This document shows, piece after piece, positions 27,323-35,972 of a DNA stretch of 64,000 bases. Position 1 is the first letter of the stretch, and every line of letters begins with the position of its first letter. The stretch comes from Candidatus Schekmanbacteria bacterium (lineage in GTDB: Bacteria; CSSED10-310; JACPHN01). The notes below the pieces were generated by a model that was not told where the DNA came from, did not search any database, and worked only from the letters and a program-made list of their open reading frames with translations. The position numbers were made by a program, and so were the translations under genes. The stretch lies in contig JACPHN010000192.1 in the NCBI GenBank assembly GCA_016188575.1, forward strand, positions 3,735 to 67,734, given 5' to 3'.

Positions 27323-27711
27323 TAACGACGCAACGAACGCCTAGTTTGGTGATCTCAAACAAGGTGCATCACGCGCTGAATGGCGGGATTTCGGACCGGT
27401 TGACGAATGGATGAACGCGATGTCGGCGGCGCTGACGTCGCGCCCGCGATATTGAGCGCGGTGTCCATGACGCACGCACGATAGCACGTTGCGATCCGGA
27501 ACGCTCGCACCACCCGTGGCGACCTCGCAACCGCGTTGCCCGTGGCCGGTCATGTCGCCATGCTGAGGTCACCAGCGGGCCAACCTGCGGGCAACCAGGC
27601 AGCCCCCATGAGCAAGCCGATAACGCACAGCCATCGCATTTTCCCCGGTTGAAGGCGGCCCTGGGCTCCAAAAAAACACGCTCCTGACGCGGCTCACCGC
27701 ATTCCCATAAC

Positions 27712-27878
27712 CCTCTCAAGGGCCAGGAACCGAGCGCAGCGAGGTCTAGGGCGGCGCCCACCGCCGAAGACGGTGGGAGGGTTCCCGAATTGCCCCCGTG
27801 TGGAGGGCGCACCACCTCCGACGAAACATGAAACCGCCCACCGAGCACGCTCCTGCGTAGCGCGGTGGACGGTAGCTC
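27712..27878 (+). mobile_element. Solo IS200/IS605 right end / omegaRNA scaffold without tnpB (R4)
   Basis: Positions 27798-27878 match the right end of the tnpB element (minus strand 5596-5516) at about 71 of 81 positions, including the final CCACCG...CGGTGG hairpin with the ACGC-TCCT-GCGT inner stem, and identity stops at GGTAGCTC just as in the complete element. Upstream, 27726-27787 is a 62-bp structured module (GGAACC...GGTTCC closing stem, inner CCCACCG/CGGTGGG stem) that recurs at 33163-33224 with three differences. No tnpB coding region is left. The end points toward eutS and stops 4 nt before its stop codon. Confidence 0.72.
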
Positions 27879-27881
27879 GTT

Positions 27882-28241
27882 TCATGTGGTCGTGACCGGG
27901 CTCGGGGTAAAGCCGAGCGTTTCCGCGAGCACCCGGTTGACGGCGAGCAAGGATTCCTGGACCGCTCCCACCGGTCCGTAGATCACCAGCGCCCCGGTGA
28001 AGCGATCGAGAAAGCCGATCGCCACGTCGGCGGCCTTGGTGGCGACGTCGCCGGCGATGATCGCCGCCTCTCCAGGAGTCAGAGTCATGATGCCGATGGC
28101 GTTGACGAACGGAACCCCGATCTTCTTGCACAGCTCTTCACCGGGATGGGCGATGAGGTGGGCCAGAGTAACCTGCTTGCCCGGAACGAATTCCTGGATG
28201 ATGCGCTGCCGGTCCGCGCCCTCGGGACTGCGTGCGTTCAT
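27882..28241 (-). CDS. eutS: Ethanolamine microcompartment shell protein EutS
   Basis: A 119-residue EutS/PduU-type shell protein, a circularly permuted BMC-domain hexamer that bends the facets of the ethanolamine microcompartment. Family features are [60 protein letters not shown] and the terminal [13 protein letters not shown] about 10 nt upstream supports the ATG. It is the last gene of eutA-B-C-L-S, 16 nt after eutL. A solo tnpB-type right end abuts its stop codon, so the native terminator may have been replaced. Confidence 0.93.
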   Translation of the reverse strand: MNARSPEGADRQRIIQEFVPGKQVTLAHLIAHPGEELCKKIGVPFVNAIGIMTLTPGEAAIIAGDVATKAADVAIGFLDRFTGALVIYGPVGAVQESLLAVNRVLAETLGFTPSPVTTT

Positions 28242-28257
28242 CGATGTCCTCTCCGCA

Positions 28258-28920
28258 TCACCACGTGATTGCCAGCGGCCGGCACGCGACGTCCAGCACG
28301 GCCCGCTGAAACGCCGCGCAGGCGGCCGTGCACGCGGCCAGGCTCCCGGTCAATAAGGCCCCCGTGTAGTTGGTTTCCGAGGGCGGCGGAAAATACTGCG
28401 CGATCCTTACGTCGGCCGCCTTGAGCGCGGCGTCGAGCGCGAATGTGCCCTCGAGCGGCGGGGCGACCAGATACGCGAGCGGTTCACCCGGGGCCACGCC
28501 CGCGAGCCTGGACAGGTGCAACCCCGAACGCGGTACGAGGTGGGGGAAGAAAGCGAGCGTGCCGTCGTCGTTGGCTGAATACCAGAGAGCTTCGTCGCGG
28601 ATGTGAGCGATGGCGGCCGCAAGCCCCGCTTCCACCTCGCCCGGGTCGGGGCCAGCCAGGATGGCGAGGATCTCCCCGGAAAGCGGTCCCGAGGCGTGGC
28701 GCGCGCCCGCGTAAAATGAACGAGCGTAAACGACCTCCACCTGCGCTACCTTGGTGGCGTGGTCGATGCCCACGTGGCAGGCGTCGTCGATGTCACAGGT
28801 GAGCAGCCCGACGCTGGCGTGACCGGGGCCGAGCGCCAGCTTCGCGGCCAGGTCGCGGTCGATAGCAGCGATCGTTCTGACCGCCAGGACACGCGCGCGG
28901 ACCGGGTCGAGCACGGCCAT
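28258..28920 (-). CDS. eutL: Ethanolamine microcompartment shell protein EutL
   Basis: A 220-residue tandem-BMC shell protein. EutL forms pseudohexameric trimers with a gated central pore thought to control passage of ethanolamine and B12 cofactors. Matching stretches are [53 protein letters not shown] and [20 protein letters not shown]. The ATG at 28920 is used; a GTG at 28926 overlaps the eutC stop and is also possible. The length is usual for the family. Confidence 0.94.
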   Translation of the reverse strand: MAVLDPVRARVLAVRTIAAIDRDLAAKLALGPGHASVGLLTCDIDDACHVGIDHATKVAQVEVVYARSFYAGARHASGPLSGEILAILAGPDPGEVEAGLAAAIAHIRDEALWYSANDDGTLAFFPHLVPRSGLHLSRLAGVAPGEPLAYLVAPPLEGTFALDAALKAADVRIAQYFPPPSETNYTGALLTGSLAACTAACAAFQRAVLDVACRPLAITW

Positions 28921-28922
28921 GC

Positions 28923-29849
28923 TCACTTCGCCATCTGGCGCAAGTGAATGCCGCCGGCTTGCTGGGCGATCATGTCCTGAGCGATGCCGACGATTACCGC
29001 CGCCGCTTCGACGGGCGGCGTGCCCGCACCGTGGATATTGGAAACGACGGTGCGGTCGGATTCGACGGTGCGTCCGGGGGCGGGCCGATACGCCAGGTAG
29101 GCGCTGAGGCTGTCGGATTGCGCCAGTCCTGGTCGCTCGCCGATGAGCAGCACGATCACCCTGGCACCGAGCAGCGCCGCGATCTCATCCTGCACCTTCA
29201 CGCGGCCATTGCGGACCAGGAACGGCGTGCCCAGCGTCAGTCCGGCGGCGCGAAAGCCTGCGGTCAGGGCTGGCATGATGTCGTCGTAGTTTCCGGCGAT
29301 GGCGTCACTGCTCAGGCCGTCCGAAACCACGATCTGCACGTCGGGATCCGGTGCGCAGCGCGCGCGGATGGTTTGCGACGCTGCGGCGGAGAGCTCCCGC
29401 CCGCGATCGGGCCGGGTCAGGTGAGCGCGCTTGTCCGCGGCGCAGGTGCTCACGGCGAAGAGCCCGCGCTCCTGAATCCAGGCGTCCGAAATCTCTTTGT
29501 GGACAGTGTCGCGAGCCCGCGAGCAATCCGCGGAAAACCGCAGCAGACTCACGGTGCGGAGACGCGGTCCGCTTCTTCCGGAAGCCACCCGCGCCGGCGT
29601 CGAGGCGCGAAGCTCGCGCAGCGTCACTCCGTCGTCCGGCTCGCCGATGCCGACCCAGAGACGGTATTCCTCGCCCGCCAGATCCGGCAGCGGCGGCTCG
29701 CCGTTGGTCGCCAGCGCTGGCGCCTCCGCGGGATCTTCCTGCCGTGGTCGCGTCCGGTCCGCGCTCACGCCCGCGCGCAAATCCACCCCGTGGCGCTGCA
29801 GCTCGCGCACCACGGCCACCACGATCTGCTCTACTGTGTTTTCGTTCAT
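28923..29849 (-). CDS. eutC: Ethanolamine ammonia-lyase small subunit
   Basis: A 308-residue EutC. With EutB it forms the adenosylcobalamin-dependent lyase that turns ethanolamine into acetaldehyde and ammonia; the small subunit helps bind B12. The conserved core runs from DPDVQIVVSDGLSSDAI through GTPFLVRNGRVKVQDEI, VIVLLIGERPGLAQSDSLSA and VVSNIHGAGTPPVEAA. The ~100-residue N-terminal part is the usual variable, partly disordered region that targets the enzyme into microcompartments. The start ATG shares one base with the eutB stop (TGATG). Confidence 0.95.
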   Translation of the reverse strand: MNENTVEQIVVAVVRELQRHGVDLRAGVSADRTRPRQEDPAEAPALATNGEPPLPDLAGEEYRLWVGIGEPDDGVTLRELRASTPARVASGRSGPRLRTVSLLRFSADCSRARDTVHKEISDAWIQERGLFAVSTCAADKRAHLTRPDRGRELSAAASQTIRARCAPDPDVQIVVSDGLSSDAIAGNYDDIMPALTAGFRAAGLTLGTPFLVRNGRVKVQDEIAALLGARVIVLLIGERPGLAQSDSLSAYLAYRPAPGRTVESDRTVVSNIHGAGTPPVEAAAVIVGIAQDMIAQQAGGIHLRQMAK

Positions 29850-31261
29850 CACGCCTTCCGCATGCCGCCGGTCATCGGCCCGCCCGCGCCGCCCGGTGCG
29901 CCGAAAAAGACCGTCGGATTTCCCGCCGCAGCCGTCAAGCGGCAACCCTGAAGCAGTCCGAGTGATTCCATCCACGTCGCGAATTCGGGCGCCGGACGCA
30001 GCTCAAGCAACTGCCGGATCGTCGCCGTGTCGTGAAAGCTCGTCGACTGATAGCTCAGCATCGTGTCGTCCGCCTGAGCCAGCCCCATGACGTAGTTGAC
30101 GCCGGCGGAGGCCAGCAGCACGAGCAGATTGTCCATCACGTTCTGGTCGGCATCCGCGTGGTTGGTGTAGCACGCGTCGGCGCCCATCGGCACTCCCGAC
30201 AGTTTGCCCATGAAGTGATCCTCGAGGCCCGCCCGCACGATCTGCGCGCCATCGTAGAGATACTCGGGGCCGATGAAGCCGACCACGGTGTTGACCAGGA
30301 GCGGCGCGTAACGCCTCGCCAGGCCATAGCAGCGCGCCTCTAACGTCACCTGGTCCGCCCCGTGGTGCGCGTTCGCGGACAGCTCCGAGCCCTCTCCCGT
30401 CTCGAAATACATCACGTTCGGGCCGGCCGCCAGGCAGCGATGGCGCGCCAGATCCCACGCCTCGTCGAGCATCGCGACGGTGATGCCGAACTCCTTGTTG
30501 CCGGCCTCCGTCCCGGCCAGGCTCTGAAAGACGAGCCCCGCCGGCGCCCCTCGCAAAATCGCCTCCATCTGCGTCCGCACATGACCGAGAACGCAGTTTT
30601 GCGTGGGAATCCGCCAGCGCGTGATGACTTCCTGGGTCAGGTGCAGCAGGCGACCGATGTTTTCCGGGGTGTCGATCACGGGATTGATGCCGATGACCGC
30701 GTCTCCGCACCCGTAGGCGAGGCCCTCGTAGATTTGTGCCAGAATGCTCGCATCGTTGTCGCGCGGGTCGTTCGGCTGCAGCCGACAGCCGAAAGTCCCG
30801 GGCAGCCCCACGGTCGAGTTGGCCTTGGCTACCACCGGCATTTTTTTCGCCGCCCACACGAGGTCGAGATTGGTCATGAGCTTGGCGACCGCCGCGACCA
30901 TCTCCGAGGTCAGCCCCTGGCGCAGCCGCTCGAGGTCCTGCGGTCTTGTCGCGTCACTGAGGAGGTATTCCCGGAGCTCACCGACCGTCCAGCTCTTGAT
31001 GCTGCCGTACACGGTGGAATTGACGGCATCCTGAATGACGCGCGTCACCTCATCAATTTCATAGGGAACGACCGGGTGCTCGCGCAGGTCGGAAAGCGTC
31101 AGGTTGGCCAGCACCCACCGCGCCGCGACGCGTTCTTGCGCGTTTTCCGCGGCGAGCCCCGCGAGCACGTCGCCCGAGCGCGGCTCGTTGGCCTTGGCCA
31201 ACACCGCAGTGATGTCCTGGAACGCGTAGCCCTTACCGAAAAGCGATGTCTGTAGTTTCAT
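29849..31261 (-). CDS. eutB: Ethanolamine ammonia-lyase large subunit
   Basis: A 470-residue EutB, the TIM-barrel catalytic subunit. Conserved stretches include FGKGYAFQDITAVLAKANE, AKANSTVGLPGTFGCRLQPN, NPVIDTPENIGRLLH, ETGEGSELSANAHHGADQVT, NTVVGFIGPEYLYDG and GVPMGADACYTNHADADQN, with full family length. The ATG at 31261 starts at the expected MKLQT; it lies 29 nt inside the 3' end of eutA. It works with EutC and adenosylcobalamin, and EutA rescues inactivated enzyme. Confidence 0.96.
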   Translation of the reverse strand: MKLQTSLFGKGYAFQDITAVLAKANEPRSGDVLAGLAAENAQERVAARWVLANLTLSDLREHPVVPYEIDEVTRVIQDAVNSTVYGSIKSWTVGELREYLLSDATRPQDLERLRQGLTSEMVAAVAKLMTNLDLVWAAKKMPVVAKANSTVGLPGTFGCRLQPNDPRDNDASILAQIYEGLAYGCGDAVIGINPVIDTPENIGRLLHLTQEVITRWRIPTQNCVLGHVRTQMEAILRGAPAGLVFQSLAGTEAGNKEFGITVAMLDEAWDLARHRCLAAGPNVMYFETGEGSELSANAHHGADQVTLEARCYGLARRYAPLLVNTVVGFIGPEYLYDGAQIVRAGLEDHFMGKLSGVPMGADACYTNHADADQNVMDNLLVLLASAGVNYVMGLAQADDTMLSYQSTSFHDTATIRQLLELRPAPEFATWMESLGLLQGCRLTAAAGNPTVFFGAPGGAGGPMTGGMRKA

Positions 31262-32711
31262 GAGCGGGGAAAGCGAGTGATTTGACGGTGAGGGGGAGCA
31301 GCTCGCCGCCGAGCAAGCTCTGGCCGATGTCGACGAAATCGCCATCTTTTACATCGACTTCGTCGATCACGGCAAGCGCGCGCCCCGCAAGGGCGGGAGC
31401 GAGGAGCATGCCGAGCGCCTTGCCGACGTCGTGATAGCACAGGATGAGCAAGGGAAGCGGCGTCGCTCCGAGGTTGCTGCAGAAGCGAGCCAGAGCCGCG
31501 GCCACGTGTGCGATCACCGCATACGTCCGCGGCATTTCGCGCGGCATGAAGAGCGCGTGCAGATCCCGGCCAAGATCGAGATCCGCGAGGCGAGCGCTGG
31601 CGCGGATCGGCAGCTCGAGGTCGGGCGCGGTGGTGCTCCAGTCGACGCGCGGGCACAAGACCGGCACGTTGCGGAGCGGCAGCGCCTGGCGTGGCATCCA
31701 GATCGTGTTGCCGCTGAGCCGCAGCGCATGCGCCCCGACGCCGATAACCGTCGCGCGCAGCGCGTGCGCTGGTCGCAGCACGCGGGCGGCGCGGAACCAT
31801 GGATGGATCCGCAACGCCGCCGCGAACAGCGGGCCGATATCGCCGAATGCAAAGGGATTGCCGCCAGTCAGCTCGGGCTCGTGGAAGCAGGCGCCCACGC
31901 CGCCCGACAGGAAAATCGGCGCGTCCGGCGGCAGTGGCTCGCGCAGTGGCGCGGTGAGCATGAGCTTGCGGGCCAGCGCCGACAACGCGCCGCCGCGCAG
32001 GCACTGGGCGAGCAGCTCCGCCATGGTCGCGGCGACGCGCTGCAGATCGCCGCCGGTCAACGCGGCGGCGGGCGGCAGCGGCTCGCCGACGGTCCCGAGG
32101 CCGTCCCGAACGAGCATGCGCGCCGGCTCACACAAGCGCTGCACGGCGCCTTGCGTATCCGTCTGGATGAGTCGGCCGCCGACGTTGAGGCAGACGGAGT
32201 CGTACGCTGCTCCACTGCGAAAGACCGCGATGTTGGCGGTCCCTCCGCCGATGTCCACGTTGACCGCCGTCGTGAAGTGCCGCTCCGAGTAGGCTGCGCA
32301 TCCCGACCCGCGACCCGCGAGGATGCCTTCGAGGTGCGGGCCGGCTGTCGCCACGACGAAATCGCCGAGCTCCGCGGACAGCCGCAGGAGCGCCTCGCGC
32401 GCGTTCCGTGCCTTCCAGCTCTCCCCGGTAATAATGACCGCGCCGGTTTCGACTGCGGCGGGAGCGAACCCGGCGCGCTCGTACTCGCGACCGATGAAGT
32501 CGCGCAGCCTCGCCACGTCGATGCTCCCGTCGGGCAGCACCGGGGTAAGGTAGACGGGGCTCGCGTAGAGGATGGTGCGCGCGACGAACGCGTAGCGGGA
32601 TACCTGATGAGCCGGCGCCGTGTTGCCCAGAGCGAGCCGCGAGAAGACGACCTTGGTCGTCGTGGTCCCGATGTCGATCCCGACGCTGACTATGGTGGCT
32701 TCGGAGGTCAT
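31233..32711 (-). CDS. eutA: Ethanolamine ammonia-lyase reactivating factor EutA
   Basis: A 492-residue actin/Hsp70-fold ATPase that swaps damaged cobalamin out of the lyase. The phosphate-1 motif (VSVGIDIGTTTTKVVFS), the second ATPase motif (VNVDIGGGTANIAVF) and the adenosine motif region (APIFLSGGVGACFH) are intact. The ATG at 32711 fits the family start; the frame continues upstream without similarity. It is the first gene of the eut run. No regulator, cobalamin adenosyltransferase or transporter gene lies next to it. Confidence 0.94.
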   Translation of the reverse strand: MTSEATIVSVGIDIGTTTTKVVFSRLALGNTAPAHQVSRYAFVARTILYASPVYLTPVLPDGSIDVARLRDFIGREYERAGFAPAAVETGAVIITGESWKARNAREALLRLSAELGDFVVATAGPHLEGILAGRGSGCAAYSERHFTTAVNVDIGGGTANIAVFRSGAAYDSVCLNVGGRLIQTDTQGAVQRLCEPARMLVRDGLGTVGEPLPPAAALTGGDLQRVAATMAELLAQCLRGGALSALARKLMLTAPLREPLPPDAPIFLSGGVGACFHEPELTGGNPFAFGDIGPLFAAALRIHPWFRAARVLRPAHALRATVIGVGAHALRLSGNTIWMPRQALPLRNVPVLCPRVDWSTTAPDLELPIRASARLADLDLGRDLHALFMPREMPRTYAVIAHVAAALARFCSNLGATPLPLLILCYHDVGKALGMLLAPALAGRALAVIDEVDVKDGDFVDIGQSLLGGELLPLTVKSLAFPAHETTDIAFR

Positions 32712-33110
32712 GATTCGGTTTCCGCGCAAAGGCCGGATTTTCGCGCCGCGCGGCGGCCCGTGCAAGGGGGGCACCGCTCTTGAGAGATTGGGGAGAGGCC
32801 TCGGCCGCTCGGCTCTCGACCGGAACGTGAGAAAGCTACCACATGTTCGTCGCGCACGGAACCCGCCGGCCGCCCATCTCCTTGCGTCGCACCGACGGTT
32901 GGGCCTAGCCCTGCCCATTACCCGGATATGCTGCCGAGCCAATGACTCGGCGACTGAGTGGGCAACGAGGAGGAAACCAGAAACCGGATCGCCGACTCCT
33001 TATGTTGGTATATGCCAGCGGCGGGTGTAGTGATGTATGGAACGAACGCGTTGCCGCGCCCGATTCGGTTGTTCCGCGGCACTGCCTCCGGGAGTGCGAT
33101 GCGAATTGCT
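32712..33110. other. Leader region upstream of eutA, no gene seen
   Basis: About 400 nt between eutA and repeat R3. It must hold the eut promoter (minus strand), but no convincing -35/-10 pair, eutP-V-type antiterminator hairpins or B12-riboswitch core was found. The stretch 32985-33055 is less G+C-rich than its surroundings and is the best place to look. Confidence 0.4.
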
Positions 33111-33258
33111 CATCCATTCGTCAGCCGGTCCGAAACCCCGCCCTTCAGGGCGGAATCGCCGCGGAACCGAGCGCAGCGAGGTCTAGGGCGGCGCCCGCCG
33201 CCGCAGGCGGTGGGAGGGTTCCCGCACCCCGGCCTAAAGGCCGGCATCCATATTGGTC
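33111..33258 (+). repeat. Noncoding repeat R3
   Basis: A 148-bp copy of the R family. Left edge: CATCCATTCGTCAGCCGGTC, then CCCGCCCTTCAGGGCGG. Right edge: CCGGCC-TAAA-GGCCGG hairpin (33229-33244), then TATTGGTC. The core 33163-33224 equals the 62-bp module of the solo right end near eutS (59 of 62 positions), with changes that keep the inner stem (CCCGCCG/CGGTGGG, one wobble). It links the R family to the tnpB-type element. Confidence 0.7.
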
Positions 33259-33589
33259 GAAGAGCGCGGCAGCGTGAACCGGTCACGACATCTCGGTCGT
33301 GATGCCGACCGAGGTGTGCGTAGGCAAGAGGTGCGCCATTTCCCATATTCCGCGTGGCACAATGACGCGGAGGGGACAAGAAACGGCGCCCCGTGGCGTA
33401 GGCCTCGTCGGTTCGATCGCACCGGCACGCCCGCGGCATGAATCGCTTCATCCACGGAACACGAGGCTCCGGGACGGTACCAACCTTGGGAAAGGCCTCC
33501 AAGGACACCGGGCCGCCTGGCGTTTCCACAACTCTCGCCGCCGGCGTCACGTCTCCGGATACCTCGTCGAAACTCCCCGCTTCGGAGCA

Positions 33590-33835
33590 CATAGCCGGCA
33601 GATAAGTACCCAAGCGTCGTATACGCCTCCCAGATTCGCTCGTGCCCCGGAGGCGGATCGCGCGTCCGATCCAGATAGCCGGCCAGGAGTGCCATCAGGC
33701 GCACCGCGTCCCCGAGTCGGTTCGGAGCTCGCAGCCCTCGCTCCTTCGCGTAGGCTTCGAGGACCGCGATCTCCAGGTCCGTAAACATCACATCCGCCGG
33801 CAGCTCGGGTGTTTCGCGGCCCAGCAGCTCATCAG
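33590..33835 (-). pseudogene. IS4-family transposase fragment
   Basis: About 80 codons resemble the C-terminal part of Tn5/IS4-type transposases: ELPADVMFTDLEIAVLEAYA, RLGDAVRLMALLAGYLDRTR, DPPPGHERIWEAYTTLGYLS. The rest of the transposase is missing on both sides and no inverted ends were found. The flanking minus-strand open frame (33234-34355) is a composite of unrelated sequence. Confidence 0.65.
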
Positions 33836-33896
33836 CATGATGCGCCATGCGATCACCAGGTTGATCGCGATCGCTCGCTTCAGCAGCACCGTCATC

Positions 33897-34163
33897 GTGC
33901 ACGGAGCCGACGTGGCGATCCGGCAGGCGTACCTCGCGACGGTCCTGCTCGTCGGCACGAGCCTCGCGTTCTTCCTGCTCGGAATGGCAGGCAAGCTCTA
34001 CCTCGTCACTGCGACAGGGCTCGGGCTCTGGCTCCTCCTCGAGGCACTCCCGGCGCGGGACATGCGGGAGGAGCAAGGGGCGCACAGGCTGTTCCGCGGC
34101 TCGCTCGTCTACCTCCCCGCCCTGTCGCTCGCGCTGATGCTCGACGCCGCCCTCGGGTTCTGA
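33897..34163 (+). pseudogene. C-terminal fragment of heme O synthase (CtaB/CyoE)
   Basis: About 88 codons match the last two or three membrane segments of protoheme IX farnesyltransferase: VHGADVAIRQAYLATVLLVG, LAFFLLGMAGKLYLVTATGL, HRLFRGSLVYLPALSLALML with a final Asp. The prenyl-diphosphate-binding N-terminal two thirds are absent, so it cannot be active. It is joined tail-on to the IS4 fragment, pointing to a deletion or rearrangement. Confidence 0.6.
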
Positions 34164-34611
34164 CGCCGCCCGGCTCCGTGCGAGAAGCTCAGGACACACA
34201 CCTTCACGTGCGCCTCGATCCGCCGCGCCCGGTAGCGATGAACCGGTGCGATCTCGCCTCGTCAAGCGCAGGATGACGTTCCACTTTCTGTTCCTGTTCT
34301 CTGCTCGGTCCCTCTGCTTCGACGTTCCCGATCTCCTTCCGCAGTCGAGATCCAAGCTCCACGATCCGCACTCCGAGTCCGCTCCGAGGATCTCGCACTC
34401 TGAACGCGCGATCGGGGATGCGGATCGCGATAGGAGATGAGGGTCGCGGCGGGAGAATCGGCACGTCGAGTCCGTTGCACAAGGCCCCCTTTCGAGCTCG
34501 TTCTGACACGTGCTACATCACTATTGCGTTTCGAGAGCTCACTGATCGTACCGCGAGCGTGCCCTCCCCCTGAAGGTGAGGCCTTCGGCGGCAGCGGCGC
34601 CGGACGGAGGG
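34164..34611. other. No recognisable gene
   Basis: About 450 nt between the heme O synthase fragment and the DUF2846-type genes. Open frames here show no family resemblance. A TGAAGG-containing inverted repeat near 34561 (CCCTCCCCCTGAAGG) echoes the hairpins of the R repeats. Confidence 0.4.
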
Positions 34612-35292
34612 CTAGTCGCGATCGACCAGCCGCAACCGCTGGACCTCCGACGTCCCCTGGAGCCCGCACACCGGGTAGAAGGTCCCGTCGGCGTCGAGTC
34701 GCAGGAAGTAGTCAGCTCCGGGGCTCAGCTCGAGATCGAGCCCCGCGCGCTCGGAAAGGAAGCGGTGAGGCCCGCCATTGAGCTCCGTGCGGAAGAACCG
34801 GCCGTCGTCTATCTTGGCGACTGTCTGACCATCGACGAGGACCTTGCGCGCCCCCCACGCTACCTTTGCATCCGACGAACCAGTACCGGCCTCAGGCTGC
34901 GGGTAGTAGATGGTCACGCTGGCCTTGGGCGTTTCCCGCGGCGCCGGCAACGAATCGCCGGGGAGGTTCGCAGGCCACGTCACCTGTTCTGCAGGGACCA
35001 ATCTCTGATCTTGCAGCCCCGCAGCGTACTTCAGCTTCTGCGTCTCGGCCATGCACTGGATCGGCGACACGCCGTACATGCGGCAGTGTCCCTTGATGGC
35101 ACCGCTGAGCATCTCCACCGTCACGCAGTGAAACCCCTCCGGCGCGATAGAGAGGTCGAAGGCCTCCTTCTCCTGATCGGCCTGGAGGCGGTGTCGGCCC
35201 GCGGGCAGCTTGAGCTGCGCGTACGTTCCCCTCTCGAGGTCCCCGATCTTGACTCCGTCTGCGGCGATGCTAGGTCTCAGGAGTGCAGCCAT
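34612..35292 (-). CDS. DUF2846-like protein, second part of a probably split gene
   Basis: A 226-residue frame with two DUF2846/PEGA-like beta modules. The first lacks its opening strand and begins at RPSIAADGVKIGDLERGTYA. The second is complete (ASVTIYYPQPE ... VLVDGQTVAKIDDGRFFRTE). There is no signal peptide, although the family is exported. The missing strand is supplied by the end of the preceding frame (GTLTVSGRPPKW), which overlaps by 16 nt in a different phase. A single frameshift near 35285 would restore one exported protein of about 425 residues with three modules. Confidence 0.6.
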   Translation of the reverse strand: MAALLRPSIAADGVKIGDLERGTYAQLKLPAGRHRLQADQEKEAFDLSIAPEGFHCVTVEMLSGAIKGHCRMYGVSPIQCMAETQKLKYAAGLQDQRLVPAEQVTWPANLPGDSLPAPRETPKASVTIYYPQPEAGTGSSDAKVAWGARKVLVDGQTVAKIDDGRFFRTELNGGPHRFLSERAGLDLELSPGADYFLRLDADGTFYPVCGLQGTSEVQRLRLVDRD

Positions 35293-35807
35293 TTCGGCGG
35301 CCGGCCGGAAACCGTCAGGGTGCCATCGCCGGCACCGGGCTCGGGAACCGCGGGCGGTACTTCCGCCAGATGGACCGACGTGGCCTCCTCGATGTCGCGC
35401 ACTTCCTCGAGACGAGCGTACGCGCCCTCCGTCGAGCCCGTCTCCTCACAGACGGCCGTGAGGCGCTTCGAGGCGCTCATGACAGTATATCTAAGGGCGA
35501 CCGACAGGTCGTACGTACGACCTCCCTCCAGATCGAGAGTGAACGACACGTCCATCCTCTCCGATCGGAAGTGGTGCTTCCCTGGCGATACCGCGAGCCG
35601 GACGAATGTGTCCTTCTTCAGCTTCACGATCTCCTTGGAATCGATGAAGACCGGCGCCTTCGTGAAGCCGAATCCTCCCAGTGTGTCGAACGGGAGCCGG
35701 TAGTAGATGAGCACCGTGGCAGTTTCCTGCGCCCGAGCCGCTTCGATGGAAGCAGTAGTGAGGAGGGTCGTTGCCACGAGGAATCCGACCGTGGACAGCC
35801 GCATCAT
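35277..35807 (-). CDS. DUF2846-like exported protein, first part of a probably split gene
   Basis: A 176-residue product from the ATG at 35807, with a signal peptide (MMRLSTVGFLVATTLLTTASIE...ARA). One DUF2846-like module follows: TATVLIYYRLPFDTLGGFGF, APVFIDSKEIVKLKKDTFVR and PGKHHFRSE. After a Pro-rich linker the chain starts a second module and stops. DUF2846 proteins are small exported beta proteins of unknown role. See the entry at 34612-35292 for the continuation. Confidence 0.6.
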   Translation of the reverse strand: MMRLSTVGFLVATTLLTTASIEAARAQETATVLIYYRLPFDTLGGFGFTKAPVFIDSKEIVKLKKDTFVRLAVSPGKHHFRSERMDVSFTLDLEGGRTYDLSVALRYTVMSASKRLTAVCEETGSTEGAYARLEEVRDIEEATSVHLAEVPPAVPEPGAGDGTLTVSGRPPKWLHS

Positions 35808-35972
35808 GGGTGGTGTCGCCGGGTTTGATGGTGTCGTTCGCTTCGCCACTTGGGTCTGCGCTACCGGCATTCGAACGCTGATCGACGGGAGTGTCAACTC
35901 TCGGTTCCCGACCTCGGGAACGACCCTCGCTTCGCGAGACGGGGGCGAGGCGCAGCCCCATCGACAGCGGGT

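Larger units (their letters stand above)
27199..27413 (-). repeat. Noncoding repeat R2, inside the DUF4338 pseudogene
   Basis: Read on the minus strand it starts CATCCATTCGTCAACCGGTC and ends GGGCCAGCATCCTTGTTGGTC, matching the edges of R1 and R3. The core is unique and carries two REP-like palindromes (27261-27278, 27303-27322). It is the most diverged of the three copies (215 bp). Confidence 0.6.
26945..27460 (-). pseudogene. Degraded DUF4338/DruA-like gene interrupted by repeat R2
   Basis: Fragments line up with the DUF4338 family (DruA of Druantia and related transposase-linked proteins). The N-terminal piece is RAQYRGRDVSAADIAFI (about 27460-27413). After repeat R2 come LVELPPVRFVARSNIVLHRR (from about 27205) and, in another frame, VRPLDFRQVRRTGEERFFDS with IETHHYLGYTRPVGENLKF and LVYALGRPI (to about 26945). 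So there is a frameshift near 27110, replacement of roughly 45 codons by R2, and loss of the C-terminal half. It is non-functional. The family assignment rests on the HHYLGYTxPVGE motif. Confidence 0.7.

Noticed and set aside
32712-33110. Cobalamin riboswitch or eut antiterminator leader
   Set aside because: No B12-box core in the right orientation and no paired antiterminator hairpins were found.
33234-34355. A 373-codon minus-strand frame as one gene
   Set aside because: Only about 80 codons in the middle resemble a transposase; the rest overlaps the heme O synthase fragment in antisense and repeat R3, so it is composite.
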